Origin: Gallionellaceae bacterium
GTDB lineage: Bacteria > Pseudomonadota > Gammaproteobacteria > Burkholderiales > Gallionellaceae
Direction: 5' to 3'
Assembly: GCA_030823955.1 (NCBI GenBank)
Contig: JAVBYO010000002.1
Location: 62,001-126,000, forward strand
DNA: 64,000 nt
A program made the position numbers and the translations under genes. The notes under the pieces are model-generated. The model was not told the DNA's origin and ran no database searches. It was given only the letters and a program-made list of their open reading frames with translations. This document shows, one piece after another, positions 11,375 to 20,926 of the stretch. How positions within the stretch are numbered: the first letter of the stretch is position 1; every line of letters starts with the position of its first letter.

Positions 11375-12754
11375 ATGGATCAGTCAGCACGTTATTCAAA
11401 CCTAGACCTTAATGAAGCCGAGCTTATCAAGAACGGCGGACACATTTTGGTCGCATACACAATGACCCCGGCTGCAGGCGTGGGTTATCTGGAAGCTGCT
11501 GCACATATCGCGGCTGAATCCTCGACCGGTACCAATGTTGAAGTGAGCACCACCGATGACTTCACCAAGGGTGTTGACGCCTTGGTGTACTTCATCGATG
11601 AAGCCAAAGGCATCATGAAGGTGGCTTACCCGAACGACTTGTTCGACCGCAATGTGACCGACGGTCGCGCGATGATCGTTTCCTTCCTGACTTTGGCAAT
11701 CGGTAACAACCAGGGTATGGGCGATATCGAATGTCTGCAAATGCAAGATTTCTGGGTTCCACCGCGCATGCTGCAACTGTTCGACGGCCCAGCCAAGGAC
11801 ATCACCGACCTGTGGCGCATCTTGGGTCGTCCGGTCGTGAACGGCGGCTACATCTCCGGCACCATCATCAAGCCAAAGCTGGGTCTGCGTCCAGAGCCTT
11901 TCGCGAATGCGGCTTACCAGTTCTGGTTGGGCGGCGACTTCATCAAGAACGACGAGCCACAAGGCAACCAAGTATTCTGCCCGATCAAGAAGGTTCTGCC
12001 TCTCGTTTATGACGCGATGAAGCGCGCACAAGATGAAACCGGCCAAGCCAAACTGTTCTCCATGAATATCACGGCCGATGACCACTACGAAATGTGTGCC
12101 CGTGCTGACTACGCGCTGGAAACTTTCGGCCCGGATGCAGACAAGGTTGCCTTCCTGGTTGACGGTTATGTTGGCGGCCCCGGCATGATCACGACTGCGC
12201 GTCGTCAATATGCAAGCCAATATTTGCACTATCACCGCGCAGGTCACGGTGCGGTGACTTCCCCTTCTTCCAAGCGCGGCTACACAGCATTCGTACTGGC
12301 TAAGATGTCCCGCCTGCAAGGTGCTTCCGGCATCCACGTGGGCACCATGGGCTTCGGCAAAATGGAAGGCGGCAAAGACGACAAGGTCATCGCTTACATG
12401 ATCGAGCGCGACAGCTGCCAAGGCCCGTTCTTCCATCAAGAGTGGTACGGTATGAAGCCGACAACGCCTATCATCTCCGGCGGCATGAACGCGCTGCGTC
12501 TGCCAGGCTTCTTCCAGAACCTCGGCCACGGCAACGTGATCAACACAGCCGGTGGCGGTTCTTACGGCCACATCGACAGCCCAGCTGCCGGTGCGATCTC
12601 TCTGCGTCAATCGTACGAGTGCTGGAAGTCCGGCGCTGATCCGATCGAATACGCGAAAGAGCACAAAGAATTCGCGCGCGCATTCGAGTCGTTCCCGAAA
12701 GATGCCGACAAGATATTCCCGGGCTGGCGTCAAAAGCTGGGCGTTCACAAGTAA
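11375..12754 (+). CDS. cbbM: Ribulose-1,5-bisphosphate carboxylase, form II large subunit
   Basis: The 459 aa enzyme fixes CO2 onto RuBP without small subunits. It matches the form II length and numbering exactly: [14 protein letters not shown] places the carbamylated Lys at 191 and the Mg ligands at Asp193 and Glu194. [14 protein letters not shown] carries the catalytic lysines and [11 protein letters not shown] is the mobile loop 6. The track start at 11279 is wrong; ATG at 11375 follows AGGAGG and gives the canonical N-terminus [10 protein letters not shown]. Codon use looks highly optimised. A terminator follows, then cbbQ and cbbO, the activase genes. Confidence 0.98.
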   Translation: MDQSARYSNLDLNEAELIKNGGHILVAYTMTPAAGVGYLEAAAHIAAESSTGTNVEVSTTDDFTKGVDALVYFIDEAKGIMKVAYPNDLFDRNVTDGRAMIVSFLTLAIGNNQGMGDIECLQMQDFWVPPRMLQLFDGPAKDITDLWRILGRPVVNGGYISGTIIKPKLGLRPEPFANAAYQFWLGGDFIKNDEPQGNQVFCPIKKVLPLVYDAMKRAQDETGQAKLFSMNITADDHYEMCARADYALETFGPDADKVAFLVDGYVGGPGMITTARRQYASQYLHYHRAGHGAVTSPSSKRGYTAFVLAKMSRLQGASGIHVGTMGFGKMEGGKDDKVIAYMIERDSCQGPFFHQEWYGMKPTTPIISGGMNALRLPGFFQNLGHGNVINTAGGGSYGHIDSPAAGAISLRQSYECWKSGADPIEYAKEHKEFARAFESFPKDADKIFPGWRQKLGVHK

Positions 12755-12775
12755 GACGAACGCTTAGTTAATAAG

Positions 12776-12810
12776 AGCCCCTGCCGGAGATTCTTGCAGG
12801 GGCTTTTTTA
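12776..12810 (+). terminator. Terminator/attenuator after cbbM
   Basis: AGCCCCTGC (12776-12784) pairs with GCAGGGGCT (12796-12804) across an 11-base loop and is followed by a run of seven T. It lies between cbbM and cbbQ and should limit readthrough, keeping RuBisCO mRNA more abundant than that of its activase and the downstream genes. Confidence 0.88.
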
Positions 12811-12856
12811 ACCCCGGTCATTTTGAAAATTTGAAATGATCCAAATGGAGAACAGC

Positions 12857-13672
12857 ATGAGCGACACGTTCGACATCAAGCAATACAGCATCACGCAAGA
12901 ACCTTTCTACCAAGCACAGAGCAACGAAGTGGCACTGTATGAAGCCGCTTATGCCGCACGTTTGCCGGTGATGCTCAAAGGCCCGACCGGATGCGGTAAG
13001 TCGCGTTTCGTCGAACACATGGCATGGAAACTGGGCAAGCCCTTGATCACCGTCGCCTGCAACGAAGACATGACCGCGTCCGATCTGGTCGGACGTTATT
13101 TACTGGATGCCAACGGCACGCGCTGGTTGGACGGCCCGCTTACGCTGGCAGCGCGCTACGGCGCGATCTGTTATCTGGACGAGATCGTCGAAGCGCGTCA
13201 GGACACCACTGTGGTGATCCACCCGCTTACCGACCACCGCCGCACTTTGCCACTGGATAAAAAGGGTGAGTTAGTTGCCGCACATCCGGATTTTCAATTG
13301 GTGATCTCTTATAACCCCGGCTATCAGAATCTGATGAAAGATCTGAAGCAATCCACCAAGCAACGCTTTGCCGGGCTGGAGTTCGATTACGCGAAAGCGC
13401 AAGTCGAGGTCGGCATCGTTAGCAAAGAGACTGGCATCGGTACAGACATATCCACCAAACTGGTGAAGATCGGCGAGACGGCGCGTAATCTGAAAGGTCA
13501 CGGCCTCGACGAGGGAATCTCGACGCGCTTGTTGGTCTATGCGGCCACACTAATCAAACAAGGCATCGCTCCGCGCGACGCCTGCCGCATGGCCTTGGTG
13601 CGCCCGATCACCGATGATGCCGACATCCGCGATACGTTGGATCACGCTATCGATGCGGTGTTTGAGGCTTAA
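12857..13672 (+). CDS. cbbQ: CbbQ MoxR-family AAA+ RuBisCO activase subunit
   Basis: The 271 aa AAA+ ATPase forms the motor of the CbbQO activase that removes inhibitory sugar phosphates from RuBisCO. Walker A is GPTGCGKSR at residues 42-50; Walker B and the following region read ICYLDEIVEARQDTT; the C-terminal lid contains GLDEGISTRLLVYAA. GGAG lies six bases before the ATG at 12857, which is preferable to the upstream ATG at 12836. It sits ten bases before cbbO. Confidence 0.95.
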   Translation: MSDTFDIKQYSITQEPFYQAQSNEVALYEAAYAARLPVMLKGPTGCGKSRFVEHMAWKLGKPLITVACNEDMTASDLVGRYLLDANGTRWLDGPLTLAARYGAICYLDEIVEARQDTTVVIHPLTDHRRTLPLDKKGELVAAHPDFQLVISYNPGYQNLMKDLKQSTKQRFAGLEFDYAKAQVEVGIVSKETGIGTDISTKLVKIGETARNLKGHGLDEGISTRLLVYAATLIKQGIAPRDACRMALVRPITDDADIRDTLDHAIDAVFEA

Positions 13673-13681
13673 ACAAACGCG

Positions 13682-15925
13682 ATGACGGCAACCCCAGAAG
13701 AGCGCCAGCAGCTGCAATGCAGCTTCAAACGCGTGCAAAACGTGTTCGACGATTGCATGGCGGATGCTCGCCAGCACTTAAGTGCGGCGGGTATCACCGT
13801 GTACATCGAAGGGGCGAATGCCATCAACCGCATGGGCCGCGGAGAAGAGTCCGTTCTGGTGTTTCTGGAAGAGATCCCGCAAGTGGCCGCGAACATGGGT
13901 GAAAGCGTGATCGAAGAGATCGTCTCTTTCACTCGCACCCTTGCCAAATCACCCAACAGCAAAGCAATACCGAATTTTCTGCAAAGTCTCGGTGCGGCGG
14001 CGCGCGCGCTGGAAAGCCGCGAACTGTTCACCGAATACCTCAATTTGGTGGTGCAAACCGCGATCCGCACCAGTCCTAAAGTGCATGGCATCGATTCGAT
14101 GTATACCAGCGAATGTCTGCCGGACTTTCTGGATAGTGTTCCCCACCTGTTCACGTTGCTCCCGCTGGGCGGAATAAAAAAATGGGTGGACTATGGTGTA
14201 CTCGCCTATCCGAACGACCCAGAACACCAAAAGGAATACTTCCAGATTAAGACGGCAGACAGCCGCGCGGTCATACAGCGCGAACGTCACGGCACGTTAT
14301 TCACCGATGCAGAGCGCAAGCTGGACCTGTACCTACGCGGTTTGTGGTTGAACGATGTTCAATTCGTTCCCTATTCTTCGGACTTTGATGAGATACGCAA
14401 GCCGGTCCCGTATTTGAACGAACAAGGCCTACATCTGCCGGATGTGTATGACGACCTACCCAACGGGGTGCGCGGTATCGACCGTTATCGCGCGCTACTG
14501 GCCCACCTAAGCGCACATCGTCGCTGGACTACGCCGCTAATCGCAGACAATCTAAGTCCGTTCCAGCGCATGGCGGTCGAGGTGTTCGAGGACGCGCGCG
14601 TAGAGTATCTGTCGCTGGAAGAATTCCCGGGATTACGCTCGATTTGGTGCAAGTTGCACCCGACCCCAAATCAGAATCTGGTTATGGATGCCGATGTCTC
14701 GTACATACGCCATCGTCTGGCCATATTGTCTCGGGCACTATTGGACCCGAACCACACGTACGATCATCCCCTCATCCTGAAATATGTCGCTCGCTTCAAT
14801 GAGTTGATGGCGAAAGGCAATACCCGTACCGCCGACATCCAGTTGTTGGGAGTGCAGTTCATTGCCGAAAGTAAAGTACCAGGCGACTCATCGGGCAAAG
14901 TCTATTTCAACAACACCGAGGTGGAATACCGCGATGACAACCGCATGATGTGGTTGTTCATCGAGGAAGGTGACGAGGAGACTTATGAAGAGCGTCCGCG
15001 TCCTCCGGTCGAATCCGAAGATGAATTCAAAGTGCCGCCGCGTATGTATCCCGAGTGGGACTACAGTGCAGAGCATTACCGCCCCGACTGGGTAAGTTTG
15101 TACGAACACTTGCAACCCAAAGGTAATCCGGCACACATCGACCAGTTGTTGGCCAAACACAGTGCGCTGGCCAAGCGTCTGAAGAAAATCATCGACCTGC
15201 TCAAACCGCAGAACAAAGTACGTATCCGTTATCAGGAGGAAGGCGCCGAGCTGGATCTGGATGTGGCGGTGCGTTCGCTGATCGACTTTAAGAGCGGTGC
15301 TCAGCCCGATGTGCGTATCAACATGAGCCATCGTCATGATGGCCGTAGCGTCGCGGTCTCCTTGTTGCTCGACCTGTCCGCTTCGCTCGCCGATATACCG
15401 GATGGTTGTACGCAGAGCAAATTGGAACTGAGCCAGGAGGCTGTCTCGCTATTAGCTTGGGCGGTCGATCAGATGGGCGATCCCTTGGCTATCGGCGGAT
15501 TCCATTCCGACACGCGTCACAATGTGCGTTATTGGCATTTCAAGGGTTATAAAGAGCCTTGGAACGATGAGGTGAAGGGCCGCCTAGCGGGCATGGAAGC
15601 CAACTTCTCCACGCGCATGGGTGCCGCCATACGTCATGCAGGACATTATTTGAGTCACCAGCAGGCCGATAAAAAACTGCTGCTGGTGCTGACAGACGGC
15701 GAGCCGGCCGATATCGATAGCGGTGATCCGCGCTTACTGATAGAGGATGCCAAACTGGCGGTACGCGAGCTGGATCAGGAGAATATCTACACGTATTGCA
15801 TTAACCTTGACCCCAAGGCGGACGAATACGTTGCAGACATCTTTGGCAAGCATTATGCGGTGATCGACAACATCGCGCGGCTGCCTGAGCGGCTGCCGCA
15901 ATTGTTTATGTCCTTGGTCAAATAA
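13682..15925 (+). CDS. cbbO: CbbO RuBisCO activase adaptor with VWA domain
   Basis: The 747 aa protein is the von Willebrand factor A adaptor that links the CbbQ hexamer to RuBisCO. The C-terminal VWA domain has a MIDAS motif in [11 protein letters not shown] (about residues 558-568) and [10 protein letters not shown]. The N-terminal two thirds match the CbbO/NorD pattern, including [14 protein letters not shown]. It lies directly after cbbQ, as in other form II RuBisCO loci, so NorD of nitric oxide reductase is an unlikely alternative. It is followed 76 bp later by fbp. Confidence 0.95.
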   Translation: MTATPEERQQLQCSFKRVQNVFDDCMADARQHLSAAGITVYIEGANAINRMGRGEESVLVFLEEIPQVAANMGESVIEEIVSFTRTLAKSPNSKAIPNFLQSLGAAARALESRELFTEYLNLVVQTAIRTSPKVHGIDSMYTSECLPDFLDSVPHLFTLLPLGGIKKWVDYGVLAYPNDPEHQKEYFQIKTADSRAVIQRERHGTLFTDAERKLDLYLRGLWLNDVQFVPYSSDFDEIRKPVPYLNEQGLHLPDVYDDLPNGVRGIDRYRALLAHLSAHRRWTTPLIADNLSPFQRMAVEVFEDARVEYLSLEEFPGLRSIWCKLHPTPNQNLVMDADVSYIRHRLAILSRALLDPNHTYDHPLILKYVARFNELMAKGNTRTADIQLLGVQFIAESKVPGDSSGKVYFNNTEVEYRDDNRMMWLFIEEGDEETYEERPRPPVESEDEFKVPPRMYPEWDYSAEHYRPDWVSLYEHLQPKGNPAHIDQLLAKHSALAKRLKKIIDLLKPQNKVRIRYQEEGAELDLDVAVRSLIDFKSGAQPDVRINMSHRHDGRSVAVSLLLDLSASLADIPDGCTQSKLELSQEAVSLLAWAVDQMGDPLAIGGFHSDTRHNVRYWHFKGYKEPWNDEVKGRLAGMEANFSTRMGAAIRHAGHYLSHQQADKKLLLVLTDGEPADIDSGDPRLLIEDAKLAVRELDQENIYTYCINLDPKADEYVADIFGKHYAVIDNIARLPERLPQLFMSLVK

Positions 15926-16001
15926 TCAGGCATGGAGAGCAGTAGCGAAAACGGGTAAAATTCACGGGTTACAAATTTCAATCAAATCGGGAGAGAGCAA
16001 C

Positions 16002-17003
16002 ATGAATAAGAATCTGATCCAATTTATCATCGAAGAAGAGCGCCATATTCCGGGTGCGACAGGTGATTTCACCGACCTGCTGGGCGATATCACCATCGCA
16101 TGCAAGAAGATCGCGCATGCGGTTAACAAAGGCGCACTGATCGGTGTGTTGGGCAGTGCCGGTAGCGAGAACATCCAGGGCGAGACACAGAAGAAATTAG
16201 ACGTCATCACCAATGACATCTTCATCGCAGAAAACGAGTGGGGTGGCCATCTGGCTGCGATGGCTTCGGAAGAGATGGACGAGATCTATCCTATCCCGGC
16301 GAAATATCCCAAGGGCAAGTACCTGCTGACGTTCGACCCGCTGGATGGTTCTTCCAACATCGACGTGAACATCTCTGTCGGCACCATCTTCTCCATCCTG
16401 CGCTGCCCTGAAGGCGTGACCAACCCGACCGCTGCCGACTTCATGCAGCCAGGCACCAAACAAGTGTGTGCAGGTTATGCGCTGTACGGCCCGTCCACCA
16501 TGCTGGTCATCACCACCGGCAACGGCGTGAACGGTTTCACGCTGGACAACGACATCGGCGAATTCATGCTGACACATCCGAAGATGATGATTCCTGCCGA
16601 CACGCAAGAGTTCGCTATCAACATGTCCAACCGCCGTTACTGGGAAGAGCCGGTACAGCGTTACGTGGAAGAATGCGTAAAGGGCAAGGACGGCGGTCGC
16701 GAGAAGAACTTCAACATGCGCTGGGTAGCCTCGATGGTTGCCGAAGTACACCGCATCCTGACCCGCGGCGGTATCTTCATGTATCCGTTCGACACCAAAG
16801 AGCCGGGCAAGGCAGGCAAGCTGCGTTTGATGTACGAAGCCAACCCGATGTCTTTCATCGTCGAACAAGCGGGCGGTATGTGTTCCACTGGCCGTGAGCG
16901 CATCATGGAACTGCAACCAAACGGTCTGCATCAGCGCGTGCCGGTGATTCTCGGCTCCAAGAACGAAGTTGAGCGCGTGGTCGGTTACCACAAAGGAGCG
17001 TAA
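16002..17003 (+). CDS. fbp: Fructose-1,6-bisphosphatase class I
   Basis: The 333 aa enzyme hydrolyses fructose 1,6-bisphosphate in the Calvin cycle and gluconeogenesis. The class I metal-binding signature [21 protein letters not shown] is at about residue 110, and [21 protein letters not shown] near the C-terminus binds substrate. GGGAGAGAGCAAC precedes the ATG. Position between cbbO and purE, with only three bases to purE, indicates a common operon. Confidence 0.97.
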   Translation: MNKNLIQFIIEEERHIPGATGDFTDLLGDITIACKKIAHAVNKGALIGVLGSAGSENIQGETQKKLDVITNDIFIAENEWGGHLAAMASEEMDEIYPIPAKYPKGKYLLTFDPLDGSSNIDVNISVGTIFSILRCPEGVTNPTAADFMQPGTKQVCAGYALYGPSTMLVITTGNGVNGFTLDNDIGEFMLTHPKMMIPADTQEFAINMSNRRYWEEPVQRYVEECVKGKDGGREKNFNMRWVASMVAEVHRILTRGGIFMYPFDTKEPGKAGKLRLMYEANPMSFIVEQAGGMCSTGRERIMELQPNGLHQRVPVILGSKNEVERVVGYHKGA

Positions 17004-17006
17004 AGC

Positions 17007-17498
17007 ATGTCCAAGCCGCTTGTTTCCATCGTCATGGGTAGCAGCAACGACTGGGAGATCATGCAACAGGCCGCACGTGCCTTGCAGGATTTTGGGGTTG
17101 AGTTCGATGCGCGCGTCATTTCGGCGCACCGCTCTCCCGACCTGTTGTTCGACTACATCAAGGAAATGAGCGGACAAGGCGTGCAATGTTTCATCGCCGG
17201 TGCGGGCGGCGCAGCGCATCTGGCCGGTGTGATCGCCGGCAAGACTACGCTGCCCGTGCTGGGCGTTCCTATCCCTTCGAAATATTTGAAAGGGATGGAC
17301 TCATTACTGTCTATCGTGCAAATGCCCAAAGGCATTCCCGTGGCGACCTTTGCCATTGGCGAAGCGGGCGCGGCGAACGCGGGTCTGTTCGCCGTCTCCA
17401 TGCTGGCACTGAACGACAAGACGTTGGCGCAAAAACTCGCCGACTATCGCAAGAAACAAGCGGAACAGATTGCAGCAACTACCCTGCCCGCTTTGTAA
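17007..17498 (+). CDS. purE: PurE N5-carboxyaminoimidazole ribonucleotide mutase
   Basis: The 163 aa protein has the class I PurE features MGSSNDWE, ISAHRSPD and AGAGGAAHLAGVIAGKT. It converts N5-CAIR to CAIR in purine synthesis. It starts three bases after fbp and lies 12 bp before purC. PurK, which supplies N5-CAIR in the class I route, is not in this window. Confidence 0.96.
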   Translation: MSKPLVSIVMGSSNDWEIMQQAARALQDFGVEFDARVISAHRSPDLLFDYIKEMSGQGVQCFIAGAGGAAHLAGVIAGKTTLPVLGVPIPSKYLKGMDSLLSIVQMPKGIPVATFAIGEAGAANAGLFAVSMLALNDKTLAQKLADYRKKQAEQIAATTLPAL

Positions 17499-17510
17499 TC
17501 CGAGGTTCAC

Positions 17511-18395
17511 ATGTCTGCATTGCACGAATCAAATCTGACCAGCCTGAAATTTCTGCACCGAGGCAAAGTGCGCGACCTGTATGAGGTCGATGCCGATCAT
17601 CTGCTCATCGTGCAAACGGACCGTTTGTCCGCCTTCGATGTGATTTTGCCCACGCCGATTCCCGGCAAAGGCGAGGTGCTCACGGCGGTCTCCAATTTTT
17701 GGTTCAAGAAGCTGGGGAATGTCATTCCGAATCATCTGTCCGGTATCGACCCAGAGTCCGTGGTGAAGACCGAGGCGGAGCGGGTGCAAGTACGCGGACG
17801 ATCCTTCGTTACCAAAAAGCTGAAGCCTCTGCCTATCGAAGCCATCGTGCGCGGTTATTTGGTGGGTTCGGGCTGGAAGGACTACAAAAAGACCGGTGCG
17901 GTATGTGGCATCCAGTTGCCCGCAGGCCTGCAAGAGGCGCAAAAGCTGCCGCTGCCTTTGTTCACGCCATCAACCAAAGCCGCAGTGGGTGATCACGACG
18001 AAAACATTTCGTTCGAAGAAGCCAAGAAGCTACTAGGTGCAGATATGGCTGATCAAGTGAAAAATGCCACGCTGGCGCTCTATACCCAAGCTGCGGAGTA
18101 TGCGCTAACACGCGGCATCATCATCGCCGACACCAAGTTCGAGTTCGGCACTGACGCGGATGGCAAGCTGTATCTGATTGACGAAGCACTCACTCCCGAT
18201 TCATCCCGTTTCTGGCCTGCCGACCAATATAAGGTTGGCAGCAACCCGCCCAGCTTTGACAAGCAATTCGTGCGCGACTGGCTGGAGTCTTCCGGTTGGA
18301 ACAAGCAACCCCCGGCCCCGCAGGTGCCTGCCGATGTGCTGCAAAAAACCGCCGACAAATACCGCGAAGCACAGCGGCTCCTTACGGGCGCATGA
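17511..18395 (+). CDS. purC: SAICAR synthetase (PurC)
   Basis: The 294 aa enzyme condenses CAIR with aspartate using ATP. Family segments include [12 protein letters not shown] near residue 12, [13 protein letters not shown] in the middle, and [26 protein letters not shown], the SAICAR synthetase signature. It is the longer type common in betaproteobacteria. Its stop codon overlaps the carbonic anhydrase start by four bases (ATGA). Confidence 0.96.
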   Translation: MSALHESNLTSLKFLHRGKVRDLYEVDADHLLIVQTDRLSAFDVILPTPIPGKGEVLTAVSNFWFKKLGNVIPNHLSGIDPESVVKTEAERVQVRGRSFVTKKLKPLPIEAIVRGYLVGSGWKDYKKTGAVCGIQLPAGLQEAQKLPLPLFTPSTKAAVGDHDENISFEEAKKLLGADMADQVKNATLALYTQAAEYALTRGIIIADTKFEFGTDADGKLYLIDEALTPDSSRFWPADQYKVGSNPPSFDKQFVRDWLESSGWNKQPPAPQVPADVLQKTADKYREAQRLLTGA

Positions 18396-19024
18396 CCTCG
18401 ATCTCTAATCTTATCGAAGGGTTCCAGCGCTTTCGCGAACGGCATTTCGAGCGCAACGATAGTCTTTATCAGCATTTGGTAAAGGAAGGGCAGACCCCCA
18501 AGACGCTAGTCGTCGCCTGTTGTGATTCACGTGTAGATCCGGCGTTGGTGCTGGATTGCGAGCCGGGCGACCTTTTTGTCATCCGCAACGTGGCCAATTT
18601 GGTGCCTCCATCTGAGAATCGCGCCGGACACCACGGTACGACGGCTGCCATCGAATACGCGATACGCATTCTCGCGGTAGAGCACATCATCGTGTTGGGT
18701 CACGCCCATTGCGGCGGCATCAACACGTTGGTCAGAACCGGTGGGGTGAACAATCCCGATTCATATATGGCCGACTGGATGTGTCTTGCAGAGAGCGCTC
18801 GCGCCAGCGTGATGGCGGAGATGCCGCAAGCTTCGCTGGATGAGCAATTACATGCCTGCGAACAGCGTGCCATTCTGGTGTCGCTGGAGAATCTGATGAC
18901 CTTTCCTTGGGTGAGTGAACGGGTCGAGAGTGGGACACTCGCTTTGCATGGTTGGTATTTCGATATCGAGCACGGCCAGTTGTTGCGTTTTAATGCAACG
19001 ACCAAGTGTTTCGAAGCGCTGTGA
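18392..19024 (+). CDS. can: Beta-class carbonic anhydrase
   Basis: The 210 aa enzyme interconverts CO2 and bicarbonate. The beta-class zinc ligands are visible: Cys44 in [10 protein letters not shown], and His104 and Cys107 in VLGHAHCGG; Asp45 and Arg47 form the conserved dyad. The chosen start at 18392 overlaps the purC stop (ATGA); the track start at 18296 lies within purC. Its place at the end of a RuBisCO/FBPase series suggests a role in carbon supply to RuBisCO, with AIR carboxylation as a second possible consumer. Confidence 0.95.
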   Translation: MTSISNLIEGFQRFRERHFERNDSLYQHLVKEGQTPKTLVVACCDSRVDPALVLDCEPGDLFVIRNVANLVPPSENRAGHHGTTAAIEYAIRILAVEHIIVLGHAHCGGINTLVRTGGVNNPDSYMADWMCLAESARASVMAEMPQASLDEQLHACEQRAILVSLENLMTFPWVSERVESGTLALHGWYFDIEHGQLLRFNATTKCFEAL

Positions 19025-19064
19025 TAACAAGGTTGCGCCATCTACATTGATTGAGCAACCAACC

Positions 19065-20465
19065 ATGCCAAAGAACAACGACGATTCTCACAATCTTTCC
19101 GAGCTGCGCAAACAATTCATCCGTGGATCGATAGTCGATACCCAGCCGCCCCCCCCTATCGTCAGTCCCAACGACAGTTTTCGACATCGCTTTGAGATGC
19201 GCAAAGAGCTGGGACGCGGGGCGGCAGGTGAAGTACATCTTGCCTACGATACCTATCTGCAACGCGAGGTTGCACTCAAGCTCATGCGCTCGGCCTATCT
19301 GGATAATCCGCAGGAAAGTGTGCGCAATCGCAAGATGTGGCTGAACGAGACGCGCCTCGCCGGCAAGTTGCAACACCCGTTCATCGTGCAGATCTTCGAG
19401 GCGTGCAGTGCCGACGACTTCGATTATCTGGTGATGGAATACGTTCCCGGCGGGACGCTCAAACAACACACCAGCTTCGACAATCTGCTGCCGGTCGATC
19501 GTCTGATTGATATCCTGTACAAGGTGTGCAACGCACTGGATTATTCCCACAAGATGGGCATCCTGCATCGCGATATCAAACCCAGCAATGTGCTGCTGGG
19601 CGAGGACAACGCGGTCAAAGTGTCGGACTTTGGCGCCGCCTTCCTGCTCAACTCGGATACCACCCAAGTCGATATGGTTGGCACGCTGCCGTTCATGCCA
19701 CCGGAGCAGTTCGCGCATGCACGTCCGTCGGTACAGTCGGACATCTACGCGGTCGGAGTTATGGCCTACCAACTGCTCACCGGCATGTTGCCGTTCACCG
19801 CAAAGTCCTACGACGAGATGATCTACCAGAAGCTGCACGAAGAAGCCTTGCCGCTGGAGAAGCGGCGACTGGATATTCCGCAGGCATTACGTTTTGCGGT
19901 TCATCGCGCCATGCATCGCGATAAAGAGATGCGTTACCACAACTGGAAAGCGTTCTGCGACGACCTGGTCGCGGCATTACCGAGTGTGGCAAGGCCGCAG
20001 GAGATGCGCTTCGATTCGGTGCATTTCGATGTGTTGCGCAACTTGTCTTTTTTCGCCGGTTTCAGCGACAACGAAGTCTGGGAGACGGTCGGGATATGCC
20101 AGTGGCAGGAAAGAAAAGCCGGAGAGTGTATTGTGCGCGAAGGCGAAGTCAGCACCAGTCTGTTCGTCATGCTCAGCGGCGAAGCGAAAGTCACCAAGAA
20201 CGACGTGGAGCTGACCCGTATGCACGCGGGCAGCTGTTTCGGCGAGATCGGCTATCTGGATGAAGAGCGCCATGTACGGCTGGCGACGGTCACGGCAATC
20301 AGCGATATGCGCCTGATCATGATCGAGGGCGAGTCGCTGCAACATGCCAGCGACGGCTTGCAGGCCAGCTTTGCCAAAGCCTTTCTGAGCCTGATGATCT
20401 CCCGCATCAAAGATACAGACCGGCGCCTGCTTGCGGTCTTGTTGGCTCAGCCTGCGGCAACTTAG
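19065..20465 (+). CDS. Ser/Thr protein kinase fused to a cyclic-nucleotide-binding domain
   Basis: The 466 aa protein has a Hanks-type kinase domain at about residues 44-305: glycine loop GRGAAGEV, Lys72, catalytic HRDIKPSN (Asp170), DFG at 188-190 and MPPEQF. A cNMP-binding (Crp/PKA-R type) domain follows at about 325-425, including the phosphate cassette CFGEIGYLDEERHVRLATVT with its Arg405. No transmembrane segment is seen, so it is probably cytoplasmic. The track start lies inside the upstream gene; ATG at 19065 begins MPKNND. It follows the carbonic anhydrase by 40 bp on the same strand. The order kinase then cNMP domain is the reverse of eukaryotic PKG. Ligand and targets are unknown. 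Confidence 0.9.
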   Translation: MPKNNDDSHNLSELRKQFIRGSIVDTQPPPPIVSPNDSFRHRFEMRKELGRGAAGEVHLAYDTYLQREVALKLMRSAYLDNPQESVRNRKMWLNETRLAGKLQHPFIVQIFEACSADDFDYLVMEYVPGGTLKQHTSFDNLLPVDRLIDILYKVCNALDYSHKMGILHRDIKPSNVLLGEDNAVKVSDFGAAFLLNSDTTQVDMVGTLPFMPPEQFAHARPSVQSDIYAVGVMAYQLLTGMLPFTAKSYDEMIYQKLHEEALPLEKRRLDIPQALRFAVHRAMHRDKEMRYHNWKAFCDDLVAALPSVARPQEMRFDSVHFDVLRNLSFFAGFSDNEVWETVGICQWQERKAGECIVREGEVSTSLFVMLSGEAKVTKNDVELTRMHAGSCFGEIGYLDEERHVRLATVTAISDMRLIMIEGESLQHASDGLQASFAKAFLSLMISRIKDTDRRLLAVLLAQPAAT

Positions 20466-20793
20466 CCGGTAAATCACAGGAATACGATAGTGCGCAACGG
20501 TGCGCATCTATATAGGACTGTGTGGAGGTGTTCGTGCTGACGGCAGCCGTAATGATGTGCTGCCCGCTGCGGGTATCGTAACGGGCATGACTAGCGTGGT
20601 TGAGGCGCGGCTTTGAAGCAGATTCGTGTTGTTGGTCTGGCGCAGCAGCGCCAAGGTCTGGCAGAGCCGAGACCACCAGCAACAGCAACACGATGCTGGA
20701 TGCGCTCCATAACACCATCCATCCGGATGGGGAGGATGTCTCGTTATTGAGTAAATCAGATAGTCGGGCCGAAACGGGATAGAACACGCGCAT
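20407..20793 (-). CDS. Small single-pass membrane protein, unrecognised
   Basis: A 128 aa reading frame starting at 20793 with a good ribosome binding site (GGAGGT four bases before the ATG). One hydrophobic segment, WSASSIVLLLLVVSALPDLG, is at about residues 29-48; the rest is polar and low in recognisable motifs. The last 59 bp overlap the 3' end of the kinase gene on the opposite strand, so the C-terminus may be poorly constrained. It diverges from the DUF6502 gene across a palindrome-rich gap. The ribosome binding site and membrane segment argue for a real gene, but I know no family. Confidence 0.5.
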   Translation of the reverse strand: MRVFYPVSARLSDLLNNETSSPSGWMVLWSASSIVLLLLVVSALPDLGAAAPDQQHESASKPRLNHASHARYDTRSGQHIITAAVSTNTSTQSYIDAHRCALSYSCDLPAKLPQAEPTRPQAGAGLYL

Positions 20794-20823
20794 AACCACC
20801 TCCATTAAAAATTGACCACACAA

Positions 20824-20850
20824 GCTGCGTGTGAAAATTTCCCACGCAGC
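20824..20850. promoter_or_regulatory. Inverted repeat upstream of the small membrane gene
   Basis: GCTGCGTG (20824-20831) and CACGCAGC (20843-20850) form an 8 bp perfect inverted repeat around an AT-rich centre. It lies 31 bp upstream of the minus-strand gene and 77 bp upstream of the DUF6502 GTG. It could be an operator; it has no T tract to suggest a terminator on either side. Confidence 0.45.
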
Positions 20851-20889
20851 AAGATGCTAGCCGAGCTTAATTCGCTTGTAAAGCACTTT

Positions 20890-20906
20890 GTGTGATTTTT
20901 TCACAC
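20890..20906. promoter_or_regulatory. Palindrome in the DUF6502 promoter
   Basis: GTGTGA-TTTTT-TCACAC is a perfect 6+5+6 palindrome. It sits just upstream of a TAGAAT (20914-20919) that could act as a -10 for the cassette. The half-sites resemble CRP half-sites (TGTGA/TCACA), but the spacer is five bases instead of six, so a different regulator is likely. Confidence 0.5.
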
Positions 20907-20926
20907 GACATGTTAGAATCCCCGAT

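Noticed and set aside
11402-12748. 448 aa minus-strand ORF opposite cbbM
   Set aside because: It mirrors the RuBisCO gene, has no recognisable domain, and no ribosome binding site is visible.
20890-20906. Canonical CRP site
   Set aside because: Half-sites match TGTGA/TCACA but the spacer is five bases rather than six.
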